DNA from: Mycobacterium palustre
GTDB taxonomy: Bacteria; Actinomycetota; Actinomycetes; Mycobacteriales; Mycobacteriaceae
Assembly (NCBI RefSeq): GCF_002101785.1
Contig: NZ_LQPJ01000107.1
Coordinates: forward strand, 46,424-110,423
Reading direction: 5' to 3'
DNA length: 64,000 nucleotides
Within the stretch, counting starts at the first letter, position 1. Each line of letters starts with the position of its first letter. Below are positions 17,562-26,570 of this stretch, piece by piece. Position numbers and translations under genes: made by a program. Below the pieces are notes generated by a model. That model ran no database searches. It saw only the letters and a program-made list of their open reading frames with translations, and was not told the origin of the DNA.

Positions 17562-18811
17562 ATGACTGCTGCCACACAACGACGGGCCGCGATCGGCGTG
17601 CTCGACCCCGACGTCTACGCCAGCGGCAACCCCGACACCTATGGTCTGCCCCTCGACCAGTACGCGTACCTGCGCGACAACGAGCCGGTCTACCTCCAGA
17701 AGTTCGACGACCCACTGCTGATCAACCAGGTGTGGGTGGTCTCCCACTACGAGGACATCTCCACCATCGACCGCGACCCGGAAACATTCGCCGCCAACCG
17801 CGGTCATGTCAACATCTGGACCGTCAACCCGATCGACCCGACCGTTGGCGGCAAACCCGCGATGCTCACCCAGGACGGGGCCGACCACAAGCGCCACCGG
17901 CAAGTCATCAACCGTGGCTTCACGCCGACGGTGGTGCGGCGCCTCGAGGAGAAGTTCCGCGACTACGCCCGCGTGGTGGTGGACGAGGCATTGGCCAAGG
18001 GCACCTTTAACTTCGTAACCGACGTCGCGCACGCCATGCCGATGGAGGCGCTCGGGGACGTCCTCGGGGTGCCGCCGGACGAACGGCCGCAATTCTTCGA
18101 CTGGGTGGACCGCTTCGCAGCCCCGTTCGACACACGCCTCACCCCGTCATTCGAGACTGTCCTGGAAGCGATCTTCAATCTCACGGGTTATGCCGGTGAT
18201 CTGGTCGCACGTAAAAGGGAGTCACCGGCCGAGGATGTTATCTCGCAGATGGTCCAGGCGGACAAGGACGACACGCTCTCGGAGGACGAGATCCTGGGCA
18301 ATATTGTCCTGCTGGCCAGCGGCGCAACCGAACGCACCCGCACGGCCTTGAGCCATGGATTGCATCAGCTGATGCGCGACCCCGACCAGATGGCCTGGCT
18401 GCGGTCGCACGCCGACGATATCCCGGCCACGGCCATCCAGGAAATAGTCCGCATCGCAATCTTTCCTGCACTTCGTGCCTACCGTCACCAAAGACATCGA
18501 ATTGCACGGACAATCCATCTCCAAAGGAGAGCGAGTGTGCATGCTGATGGCTGCGGGTAATTTCGACCCCACCGCGTTCGACGATCCGAATCGCTTCGAC
18601 CTGGCACGCAGCCCCCAACCGTCACCTGAGTTGGGGCCGGGGCCCGCATACCGGCCTGGGCAAGCACGTCGCGGCGCTGGAGATGAAGATCCTTCTCGAG
18701 GAACTATTGCAACGGACCAAGGACATCCGCCCGGCCGGTGAAATCTCCTACGTCCGTGACGTATTCACCCGTGGTGTGTACCAACTACCGGTGACGGTGA
18801 CCCCGGCCTGA
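17562..18811 (+). pseudogene. Cytochrome P450, frameshifted and lacking the haem Cys
   Basis: Residues 1-300 are a good P450 (LLASGATERTRTALS on the I helix; QEIVRIA with the ExxR motif). Near 18460 the frame shifts and goes on as HFVPTVTKDIELHGQSISKGERV. Near 18625 it shifts again to SWGRGPHTGLGKHVAALEMK. In that haem-binding loop the invariant Cys, present as FGRGPHQCLGKH in the intact copy at 18925, is replaced by Gly, so even a repaired frame would be inactive. The gene is a close paralogue of the intact P450 and lies tail-to-tail with it. Confidence 0.9.
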
Positions 18812-18924
18812 CCTATTAATCCGGAATGTCGTAGACGATCGCTGCCCGCTTGTCAGCGCCGACTGGTCAGGTCGGGGATCGCGGCATCGTCGAAGCCGGC
18901 TGTCCACTCGTCGCGCGTTCGGCG

Positions 18925-20163
18925 TCATGCCGGCGTGATAGTGATGGGCAGCTGATATACCCCGCGCGAGAAGGCATCTCGAATGTAGTTGATGTCGCCG
19001 GCGGGCGTGATGTCTTTGGTGCGTTGGAGCAGTTCTTCGAGCAGGATCTTCATCTCCAGCGCCGCCACGTGTTTGCCCAGGCACTGATGCGGGCCGCGGC
19101 CGAAGCTGACGTGCGGGTTCTTCTCGCGGCAGAGGTCGAAGGTGTTGGGGTCGTCGAAGGCGCGCTCGTCGAAGTTTCCCGCAGTAAACAGCATCAATAC
19201 GATGTCGCCCTCTTTGATGTGCCGGCCGTGCAGCTCGTGATCGGCGGTGGCGGTGCGCACCAAGTGGGTGAACGGGGTGGCGATGCGCACGATCTCCTGG
19301 ATGGCGGTGTTGGGGATGTCGTGGGCGTGTGCGCGCAGCCAGGCCATCTGCTCCGGGTTGCGCATCAGCTCGTGCATGCCATGCGAAAGCGCGGTGCGGG
19401 TGCTCTCGGCGGCCCCGCTGGCCAACAAGGCGACGTTGCCCATCAGTTCGTCCTGGGAGATCACCTCGGCGCCGGCCTGCACCAACTGGGTGATCACATC
19501 GTCACCGGGCTCGTGCCGTTTGACCTCGGCCAGCTCCACGGCATAGCCCAGCAGATCGAAGATCGCCTGCAGCACGTATTCGAACGACGGGGTGATGCGG
19601 GTGTCGAACGGCGCGGCGAAGGTGTCCACCCAGGCGAAGAATTTCGCCCGGTCGCCGGGCGGCACTCCCAGCACGTCGCCGAGGGCCTCCATCGGCATCG
19701 CATGCGCGATGTCGGTGACGAAGTTGAACGTGCCCTTCTCCAGGGCCTCATCGACGATGTTGACCGCGTAACCGCGGAACTTCTCCTCAAGCTTCTTGAC
19801 CATGCCCGGGGTGAACGCCTTGCTCATCACCGCCCGCTGCTGACGATGCTTGGCCCCATCCGCCGTCAGCATCGCCGGCTTGCCACCCACACTCGGATCG
19901 AGCGGGCTGAACTTCCACATGAGCACGTGCCCACGATCAGCGGCATAAAGCTCGGAATTCTTGTCGACGGCCCAGATGTCGGCGTTGCGGCTGACCACCC
20001 AGGCCCGATCGATCAGCATCGGGTCGTCGAACTCGTACAGGTAGCACGGTTGCTCGTCACGCAGATACGCGTACTGCTCTAACGGCAGCCCGAATGTGGT
20101 CGGGTCGCCGTTGGCGTAGGTGTCCGCGTCCAGGACACGGATCTCCGGCTGTGTTGTCGTCAT
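18925..20163 (-). CDS. Cytochrome P450 (CYP124/125/142-like class)
   Basis: This 412-aa soluble bacterial P450 has the I-helix ASGAAESTRTALSHG (about 248-262), ExxR as QEIVRIA (Glu290/Arg293) and the haem loop SFGRGPHQCLGKH with Cys361. AAGGAG sits six bases before the ATG at 20163; the ATG at 20166 is only three bases away and less likely. The sequence style is that of mycobacterial sterol or terpenoid hydroxylases. It is the third gene of the operon ligase (21388) - acyl-CoA dehydrogenase (20184) - P450. It would hydroxylate a C-H bond using ferredoxin-borne electrons. Confidence 0.9.
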   Translation of the reverse strand: MTTTQPEIRVLDADTYANGDPTTFGLPLEQYAYLRDEQPCYLYEFDDPMLIDRAWVVSRNADIWAVDKNSELYAADRGHVLMWKFSPLDPSVGGKPAMLTADGAKHRQQRAVMSKAFTPGMVKKLEEKFRGYAVNIVDEALEKGTFNFVTDIAHAMPMEALGDVLGVPPGDRAKFFAWVDTFAAPFDTRITPSFEYVLQAIFDLLGYAVELAEVKRHEPGDDVITQLVQAGAEVISQDELMGNVALLASGAAESTRTALSHGMHELMRNPEQMAWLRAHAHDIPNTAIQEIVRIATPFTHLVRTATADHELHGRHIKEGDIVLMLFTAGNFDERAFDDPNTFDLCREKNPHVSFGRGPHQCLGKHVAALEMKILLEELLQRTKDITPAGDINYIRDAFSRGVYQLPITITPA

Positions 20164-20183
20164 CATTGACTCCTTGAACGCTC

Positions 20184-21380
20184 TCAGTAAGACCGCGGCA
20201 GGCCCAGAGTGTGCTCCGCAACGTAGTTCAGCACCATTTCGTGGGACACCGGCGCGAATTTGATCATCCGCGCCAACCAGTACATGTCGGTCAGGCCGTA
20301 TTCGAGCGCGACCCCGTTGCCGCCGTGCACCTGGATGGCATGGTCGAGGCAATTCACCCCGGCCTCCGCGGCGGCGAATTTCGCCATGTTCGCCACCTCC
20401 CCAACGCCGGGATCCCCGACGTCGTACATCATGCACGCCTTTTGGACGAAAAGCTTCGCGGCCTCGAGTTCGATCTTGGCCTTGGCCAGCGGATGGGCAA
20501 CGGCCTGATGGGCACCGATCGGCACCCCCCACACATTGCGTTCTTGGGCGTATCGCACCGCCTTGTCCAGGGCGTACCGGCCGATCCCGATAGTCTGGAT
20601 CGCGCCGAGGATCCGCTCGGGGTTGAGCCCATCGAACACCGCGCGCAGGCCCTCGTGTTCCTTGCCGATGAGCCGGTCAGCGCCCACGGTGACGCCATCG
20701 AAGAACAGCATCCACTGCTGATCGGGAACCTCTACCGCGGTCGGGACGTGTTGACGGGTCAGCCCTTCGGCGTTGGGATCGACGACGAACAGCGACAGCA
20801 ACCCCCGCCCGTCCGGGCGCCTACCCGTCCGCGCCACCACCACAATCTGATCGGCACTCTCGACCCCGGAAATGAACGTCTTCGTTCCGCGCAGCACCCA
20901 CTGGTCTCCCACCTTTTCCGCAGCGGTGCTGATGTTGTGGGAGTTCGAACCCGCATCGGGTTCGGTGATCGCGAACGAGAACCGCTGCGCACCGGTGACG
21001 ATGCCCTCCAGCCAGGCGTCCTTCTGCTCGGTGGTGCCGTACTTGGCGATCAACTGCCCGCAGATGGCCTGCGAAAACACCAGCGGCACCATCGGGCAGC
21101 CCGCCGCCGCGAGTTCCTCGGCGACAATCATCAGCGTCCACAGGCTCTGACCACCACCGCCGTACTCCTTCGGCAGGCAAACCCCGAGGAACCCCTGTTC
21201 GCCGAGGGCATTCCATAGCTCGGTCGCCGATCCGCCCTCGCGCACCTGCTGCATGAAATACGAATGTCCGAAGCTCTGGGCGATCTGCGCGACGCTTTCT
21301 CGCAACATTTTTTCTTCGTCCGAGGGCACCAACCGCATGACTGGTTCGGCGCCGGGGTCGGTCTGGGTGATGGCTGTCAT
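20184..21380 (-). CDS. Acyl-CoA dehydrogenase (FadE-like)
   Basis: This 398-aa protein has the flavin-binding FSFAITEPDAGSNSHN near residue 140, TKTFISGVESADQ, and VHGGNGVALEYG near 355. It ends LGLPRSY like its paralogue at 10084. The usual YEGT catalytic Glu position reads KFAPVS. The ATG at 21380 lies seven bases after the ligase stop, and the P450 follows by about 20 bp, so the three genes form one operon. The likely role is alpha,beta-desaturation of the CoA ester made by the ligase. A broken third copy lies at 24669. Confidence 0.9.
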   Translation of the reverse strand: MTAITQTDPGAEPVMRLVPSDEEKMLRESVAQIAQSFGHSYFMQQVREGGSATELWNALGEQGFLGVCLPKEYGGGGQSLWTLMIVAEELAAAGCPMVPLVFSQAICGQLIAKYGTTEQKDAWLEGIVTGAQRFSFAITEPDAGSNSHNISTAAEKVGDQWVLRGTKTFISGVESADQIVVVARTGRRPDGRGLLSLFVVDPNAEGLTRQHVPTAVEVPDQQWMLFFDGVTVGADRLIGKEHEGLRAVFDGLNPERILGAIQTIGIGRYALDKAVRYAQERNVWGVPIGAHQAVAHPLAKAKIELEAAKLFVQKACMMYDVGDPGVGEVANMAKFAAAEAGVNCLDHAIQVHGGNGVALEYGLTDMYWLARMIKFAPVSHEMVLNYVAEHTLGLPRSY

Positions 21381-21387
21381 CTCTTCT

Positions 21388-23052
21388 CTACCTCACTTCT
21401 TCTGTCGTCGATAGTTGTGCGTCGCGGTCTCGATTTTTGTTGAGCCGCAACCCCAGTCGTTCGAAGTCCCACACGCGATCGTCCAGTGGTCGCTCACGCA
21501 GCTTGTACTTTTGGATCCGCCCCACCGCGGTTCGGGGAAGGTCGTCGAAAAATTCGACGTACCGCGGTATCGCGTAGGACGGCAAATGCTCACCAAAGAA
21601 CGCGAACAGTTCCTCCGGTGTCACTGTGACCCCTTCGGCTAACACGACACACGCCTTGACGTCGTCTTCGGTCAGCTCCGAGGCAACGCCGTGCACCGCG
21701 ACGTCAACGACCTTCGGGTGCGCCCGGATCGCCGCTTCGAGTTGGATGCTCGAGATGTTCTCGCCCCGTCGGCGCATGGCGTCTTTCCGGCGGTCGAGGA
21801 ACTCGAGTTGCCCGCTGGGCAGGAGACGACCGTAGTCACCCGTGTGGTACCACCGGTTGCGGAAGGCCTGCAGCGTGGCCTCCGGCTGATCCCAATAGCC
21901 GTCGAACATGACGAACCGGTCCTTGGGCCGGATGGCGATCTCGCCGGCCTCCCCGTCAGCAACGGGACGGTCGTCGTCGTCGAGCAACGCGACCTCGAGA
22001 TCGCCCATCGGCGCCCCGCAGCCGGACGGATCACGAGCGTCGGACAACGCCGTGCAGGTGATCGGCATGCATTCCGTCTGGCCGTACATCTGCGCATGCG
22101 GCTCGATTCCAAACCGCTCGCGAAATGCCTGCTGCGACTGCGGCGTCAAGGGAGCGACCACCATCGTCCTGAGTCGGTGGGCCCGATCGGCGGGGCCCAC
22201 GGGTGTCGCCAATAGCGCGTTCCCCATGGCCCCGACGGCGAAGGCGACGGTCGCGTTGACCTCGCCCGCGCGCGCCATGAAATTGCGGGCGCTGAAGGCG
22301 GGATCGATCACCGCCGGAATCGCGTACACCAGCCCGCCGATCAGGCTGCTGAACATCGCCGCGGCGTGGAACATCGGCAGAGTGGTGAACAGGACGTCGT
22401 GTTCGGTCACCTCCACGCCGCGGCCCACGGCGCGGGCCGCGCGCTGGTAGTAGCCGTGGCTGAGCAGGCAACCCTTCGGGAAGCCGGTGGTCCCCGAGGT
22501 GTACATGATCGTCATGGTGTCGCTCGGATCGACCATCACCCGAGGGGGCTCCGCGTTAGACATCACCAATTCCCGGTAGCCGATCCGCTCCATACCGCCC
22601 AACCCGGCACCGCCTTGCCGGCCGTCGAGCAGCACGCACAAACGAAGATCGGGCAGCCCGCCCAGCACGACATCGAGCGCGGCCGCCCCATCAGAGTCAA
22701 CCACGATGACCGAGGCCCGCGATTGACTGAGCTGATAGCGCAGGAAGTCGCCTTTCAACGCGGCGTTGAGCGGCACCTGCATCGCACCCAGCTTGGCCAA
22801 TGCGAAGAACACTTCCACGACCTCAGGACGATTCGGGGTCAGCAGTGCCACCCGGTCACCGACACGCACGCCGTGGGCACGAAGAGCCGAGGCGACCGCG
22901 TCCGATCTGGCGTCGAGTTCAGCAAACGTGTAACCGCGCCCGCTGACGGTCACGTACGGGCGATCAGGCAGTTCCACGGCCCGGGTGCGCAGCAGCTCGC
23001 CGAGCGAGAGCCCGTTCTCGGAGCCCTGATCAGTCGTTTGTGCGAACGACAT
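21388..23052 (-). CDS. Acyl-CoA synthetase (FadD/CaiC-like)
   Basis: This 554-aa ANL enzyme has MYTSGTTGFPKG (183-194), YGQTECMPIT, RWYHTGDYGRL, RRRGENISSIQLE and the C-terminal AVGRIQKYKLRE with the catalytic Lys. The RGENIS hinge and overall form resemble CaiC-like or sterol-side-chain CoA ligases more than long-chain FadDs. It heads the operon with the dehydrogenase at 20184 and the P450 at 18925. It is divergent from the crotonase at 23147. Two tandem AT-rich palindromes in the 94-bp gap probably regulate both sides. Confidence 0.9.
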   Translation of the reverse strand: MSFAQTTDQGSENGLSLGELLRTRAVELPDRPYVTVSGRGYTFAELDARSDAVASALRAHGVRVGDRVALLTPNRPEVVEVFFALAKLGAMQVPLNAALKGDFLRYQLSQSRASVIVVDSDGAAALDVVLGGLPDLRLCVLLDGRQGGAGLGGMERIGYRELVMSNAEPPRVMVDPSDTMTIMYTSGTTGFPKGCLLSHGYYQRAARAVGRGVEVTEHDVLFTTLPMFHAAAMFSSLIGGLVYAIPAVIDPAFSARNFMARAGEVNATVAFAVGAMGNALLATPVGPADRAHRLRTMVVAPLTPQSQQAFRERFGIEPHAQMYGQTECMPITCTALSDARDPSGCGAPMGDLEVALLDDDDRPVADGEAGEIAIRPKDRFVMFDGYWDQPEATLQAFRNRWYHTGDYGRLLPSGQLEFLDRRKDAMRRRGENISSIQLEAAIRAHPKVVDVAVHGVASELTEDDVKACVVLAEGVTVTPEELFAFFGEHLPSYAIPRYVEFFDDLPRTAVGRIQKYKLRERPLDDRVWDFERLGLRLNKNRDRDAQLSTTEEVR

Positions 23053-23111
23053 CAGCCGTGGTGCTCCACGTCAGGCCTCCTCCTCGCGAGAAAATCATCT
23101 TCGAGCAAGGT

Positions 23112-23144
23112 TTATATGCTCATATAACTTATGTTACCATATAA
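23112..23144. promoter_or_regulatory. Tandem palindromic operators, divergent promoter
   Basis: TTATATG-CT-CATATAA (23112-23127) is a perfect inverted repeat. A degenerate second copy, TTATGTTACCATATAA, follows at 23129-23144, 17 bp further on and ending three bases before the crotonase start. The AT-rich block stands out in GC-rich DNA and must overlap both divergent promoters. The TetR encoded at 24021, in the crotonase operon, is the natural candidate to bind it. Confidence 0.7.
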
Positions 23145-23146
23145 CA

Positions 23147-24013
23147 ATGACGTCGCAGAAAAAGCAACAAGGCGCGGACGAAGGCCGTGATGTGCTGGTG
23201 GAGCGCCACAACGGCACGGTCGTGGCGCGGCTCAACCGCCCGGAGTCCGGCAATTCTGTTCAGGGCACGCTGATGCGGGATCTCATTGACGCGTTCGAAG
23301 CGGCGGACGGCGACGAAACCGTCTCGGCAATCGTGACGATCGGAGAGGGCTCCACCTACTGTGTCGGAGCGGATCGTGAAGTGTTGCGCCGCGTCAACTC
23401 AGAGGGCGGAATCGACTTCCACGACCTCGGTTACCAAGGCACGCTCGGCGGCGACTGGGGTATGCCGCGACTGTCCGCCACGCAAAGGCGTTCGGACACC
23501 CTGGGCTTCGGGCGCTGGGTCAGGCGGGTCCTCGATGTCGGCACCCCGACGATCGCCGCAATCAACGGGGGCGTGGCCGGTGGCGGGCTGTCGCTGGCGT
23601 TGCTGCACGACATCCGCATCGCATCCAGAACAGCCAAGTTCGCGCCCAGCTTCCTAGCCCTGGGCGTTTCCCCGGAGATGGGTTTGAGCTGGTTGCTCCC
23701 TCGGATCATCGGAATGCCCAAAGCTTTCAACCTACTGACCCGGATCCGTCCGATCGGGGCGGACGAAGCGCTCGAGATCGGCCTGGTTGAGGCCGTCGTC
23801 GAGCCGCACGAGCTGCTTGACGCCGCGCTGGCGCGAGCGGCCCAGTTTGCCCAGCTGCCGTCGGTCTCGGTGCGGATGGCTAAGCGACTGCTGCGGCAAT
23901 CGACGGAATCCACACTCGAAACCCAACTCGAGCGCGAATGGCATAATCAGACGCGACTTTTCGGCTTCGCCGACACCGGCGCCGCCGTCAAGGCCTACCT
24001 TGAACGCCTTTGA
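23147..24013 (+). CDS. Enoyl-CoA hydratase/isomerase (crotonase) family protein
   Basis: This 288-aa crotonase has oxyanion-hole segments GEGSTYCVGADRE (near 65) and AAINGGVAGGGLSLAL (near 140). FLALGVSPEMGLSWLLPRIIG supplies an acidic residue near the usual catalytic site. The hydratase reaction would follow the acyl-CoA dehydrogenase of the divergent operon. The start is the ATG at 23147 next to the operator. The TetR gene follows after seven bases, so regulator and enzyme are co-transcribed. Confidence 0.87.
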   Translation: MTSQKKQQGADEGRDVLVERHNGTVVARLNRPESGNSVQGTLMRDLIDAFEAADGDETVSAIVTIGEGSTYCVGADREVLRRVNSEGGIDFHDLGYQGTLGGDWGMPRLSATQRRSDTLGFGRWVRRVLDVGTPTIAAINGGVAGGGLSLALLHDIRIASRTAKFAPSFLALGVSPEMGLSWLLPRIIGMPKAFNLLTRIRPIGADEALEIGLVEAVVEPHELLDAALARAAQFAQLPSVSVRMAKRLLRQSTESTLETQLEREWHNQTRLFGFADTGAAVKAYLERL

Positions 24014-24020
24014 GACTGCC

Positions 24021-24647
24021 ATGAGTGAACCAGACCTCGTCGTCATCGAAAACGGGCGGGAGCGCGGTAAAAGGCTGCGCGCTCAACGGATCATCGCCAC
24101 CGCGCGTGAGCTTATCCATGAGCAGCCCGACCAGAGCCCCACCATCCCAGAGGTTGCTGCTCGCGCCGGCGTGGCACCGATGACTGTCTTCAACCTGATC
24201 GGAACGCGCGACGATCTCTGGGCGGCATTGGCCAACGAGTCACTGGCGGACTGGCAAGGCTTCGCGGCCGATATAAAAGACCCGCGTGAGCGTGCGCGCA
24301 AGATCGTCGACGAGGTGATGCGCATCATCAGCACGGAAGCCCCCGTCTGGCGCGCGCTGATCTCGGAGTGGCGCGACAGCGGCCGCGTGCTCGAGCGCGA
24401 ACCCAGCAAGGCGCTAGTCGAATGCCTGCAGCAGGCGGCCGAGGACGGCGCAATCTCCGCCGGAGTCGACGTGCGCCGCCTCGGCGCGATGATTTTCAGT
24501 GGCCTGGTCGGCATCGTCCACCAGTGGGCCGCCGGCCTCATCGGTGACCGCGCGATGCGCCGACGCGCCCGTGACCTAGTCGACATCGCCTTTGCCGCCG
24601 GCCGGCCCGACAACACCTCCCCGGCGTGGGAATTGGGGTCCGACTAG
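24021..24647 (+). CDS. TetR-family regulator
   Basis: The 208-aa product has an N-terminal helix-turn-helix PTIPEVAARAGVAPMTVFNLIGTRDDLWAAL (about 48-78) and a helical C-terminal domain with a membrane-like last helix typical of TetR dimers. The ATG at 24021 is chosen because it lies seven bases after the crotonase stop; longer in-frame readings overlap the crotonase. It is probably the repressor of the divergent ligase and crotonase operons through the palindromes at 23112-23144. Effectors are likely acyl-CoA esters, by analogy with other fad regulators. Confidence 0.85.
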   Translation: MSEPDLVVIENGRERGKRLRAQRIIATARELIHEQPDQSPTIPEVAARAGVAPMTVFNLIGTRDDLWAALANESLADWQGFAADIKDPRERARKIVDEVMRIISTEAPVWRALISEWRDSGRVLEREPSKALVECLQQAAEDGAISAGVDVRRLGAMIFSGLVGIVHQWAAGLIGDRAMRRRARDLVDIAFAAGRPDNTSPAWELGSD

Positions 24648-24668
24648 CTCACCGAACGAGACGGCGAC

Positions 24669-25810
24669 ATGAGCGCAATCTCGCCCGGCTCCCAAGCCCA
24701 CCGGTGCTGCCTCTGATTCCCGCCGATGAAGACCGGATGTTGCGGGAAGCCGTGTTCGCGATCTCATTTGACTTCGGCCCGGCCTACCACAAGAAGGTCA
24801 ACGGCGAAGGAAGTTCACCGGTCGAGCTTTGGAATGCGTTGGGAGGGAGAGGTTTTAGACGTCTACTGCCCGGGGAGTATGGCGGTGCGGGACAGGGGCT
24901 CCGGCAGTTGACGGCGGTGCTCGAGGAGACGACGGCCGCGGGATACCCCCTGCTGCGACTGCTGATCTCCCCCGGCATCATCGGCACCATCCTCAACGTC
25001 ACGCCACACCGGACCAAAAGGACCGCTGGTTGCGCGGAATCGCCTCGGCGCAAATGCGCTTCTCGTTCGGGCTCACCGAGCCGGCGCGGGATCGACTCGC
25101 ACACCAGTTCGACCACCGCCCGGCGCGACGGTGACAGATATGTGGTCAACGGACAGAAGTACTACATCTCCGGGGTCGACGAGTGCGACGAGCTGCTGCT
25201 GGTCACAAAGACCGGCACCGATCACAAGGGCAGGGGCCAGCTGACGCTGCTCATGGTGGACCCGCACAGTCCGGGACTGTCCATGCAGCCCGTCGACACC
25301 GCCCTCGAAGAGCCCGAGAAGCAGTTCACGCTGTTCCTCGACAACGTCGAGGTGCCTGCCGATCGCCTGATCGGACAGGAGGGCCGCGGCCTGCAGGCCG
25401 CATTTGACGGTCTGCACCCGGAACAAATTCTCTCCGCGGCGGTCTCGATCGGCACTGCGCGTTACGCGCTGGACAAGGCCGCCGCCTACGCCCATACCCG
25501 CACGGTGTGGGACGGTCCCATCGGCGCGCACCAAGCGATCGCGCATCCGCTGGCCGAGGGCAAGATCAAACAGGAATCGGCAGGGCTGCTGACCCAGCGC
25601 GCGGCGGCCCTTTACGACGCGGGGCTTCCCGCCGGGGAGTCGAGCAACATCGCCAAGCTCGCCGCCGCCGAAGCCGGGGTGCTCTGTCTGGATCGGGCGA
25701 TTCAAACCCACGGCGGCAACGGCGTTGCGCGCGAATCTCGTAATGAGCGCGGGGTACCGATCCGGGCAACCGGCAGACTCTGGCATACCGAACGACACCC
25801 CGCTCTGTAA
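24669..25810 (+). pseudogene. Acyl-CoA dehydrogenase, multiply frameshifted
   Basis: This is the third member of the family at 10084/20184. The ATG at 24669 opens MSAISPGSQA, but the frame breaks near 24697 and resumes as VLPLIPADEDRMLREAV. Between about 25003 and 25085 the conserved DRWLRGIASAQMRFSFGLTEPA lies in another frame. Then the main frame resumes (DGDRYVVNGQKYYISGVDE to THGGNGVARE). The C-terminus after GNGV is lost, so the last helices are missing. Loss of function is near certain. Confidence 0.85.
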
Positions 25811-26078
25811 AGCCGGCACCGATGTTGTTGGTGCCGCCACCGACGACCCACATATCGACCGCGTCGTCGTAGGCACTCATCATGGGCGGCAAACCTCCGG
25901 TGCCTGTAGGCACCCAGAACCCGCTCCCTGGCGCTGCGCATCTGCAGCTCGAGCACCCCACCGTTGCCGAGTGCCAACTTCGCGCCATCGATCAACCCGA
26001 AGTGTTCCGGTTGATGCCCACATCGGTGATCATGCCTTCCTTGCTCGGCCGAATCGAGGCGTCACCCGAATGACGCCA
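25811..26078. other. Intergenic remnant, nothing recognised
   Basis: This 268-bp stretch lies between two broken genes. The minus strand can be read as a short frame around MMSAYDDAVDMWVVGGGTNN, but no start, length or family supports a gene. It may be the tail of the decayed acyl-CoA dehydrogenase region or of another lost gene. Confidence 0.4.
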
Positions 26079-26570
26079 TCACACCGCGGCAAAGCGCCGG
26101 CGCGGCGCGCGCAGCTGACCCAGTAACTCGGCCGCCGCGCGCTCGCCGGCCACCGTGGCGGTGCACATGTTCGACGACGAGCGGAACACGCCAGCCAACT
26201 GGATGCGCGACGTGACGGCCGCTTGCCGGGCCTGGAATTGCCCAAGTTCCTTGTACAGCCCGGGCCTGCTGTAGACGATCACTTCGTTCCACCGGGCGAT
26301 GCGCGTGTAGTCAACGGTGTCGCTGACACCCGGGATCAGCTTCTCCATCCTGCGCAGGATCTCGGCGCGGATGGTGGCGCCCTCCTCCATGAGGTAGCCC
26401 TGTTCGCGGTGAGTGTGGATCATCCCGCCGGTTCGATCGCGCTTCTCCAAGACGACGACCGAAACCCCTCGAGCCCGTAAGCGGTAGGCCGCGGTGAGGC
26501 CGGACGGCCCGGCACCGACGATGAAAACCGGTCCGCGCTCGGCTAGTCCGTTCTTGCCGTTGGCTGTCAT
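26079..26570 (-). pseudogene. FAD-dependent oxidoreductase with large in-frame internal deletion
   Basis: This 163-aa open frame joins the first about 67 residues of a PPOX-like flavoprotein ([42 protein letters not shown]) to its last about 95 (RMEKLIPGVSDTVDYTRIARWNEVIVYSRPGLYKELGQF; QLAGVFRSSSNMCTATVAGERAA). Compared with the 450-aa gene at 6326, roughly 290 residues of the substrate domain are missing without a frame break. Both FAD-contacting ends remain. It is most simply a deletion relic; a residual FAD-binding mini-protein cannot be excluded. SD-like GAAGAG precedes the ATG at 26570. Confidence 0.8.

Noticed and set aside
18850..20082. Plus-strand open frame of 410 aa opposite the intact P450
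   Set aside because: A shadow of the P450 on the opposite strand; composition is repetitive His/Glu/Val with no family match.
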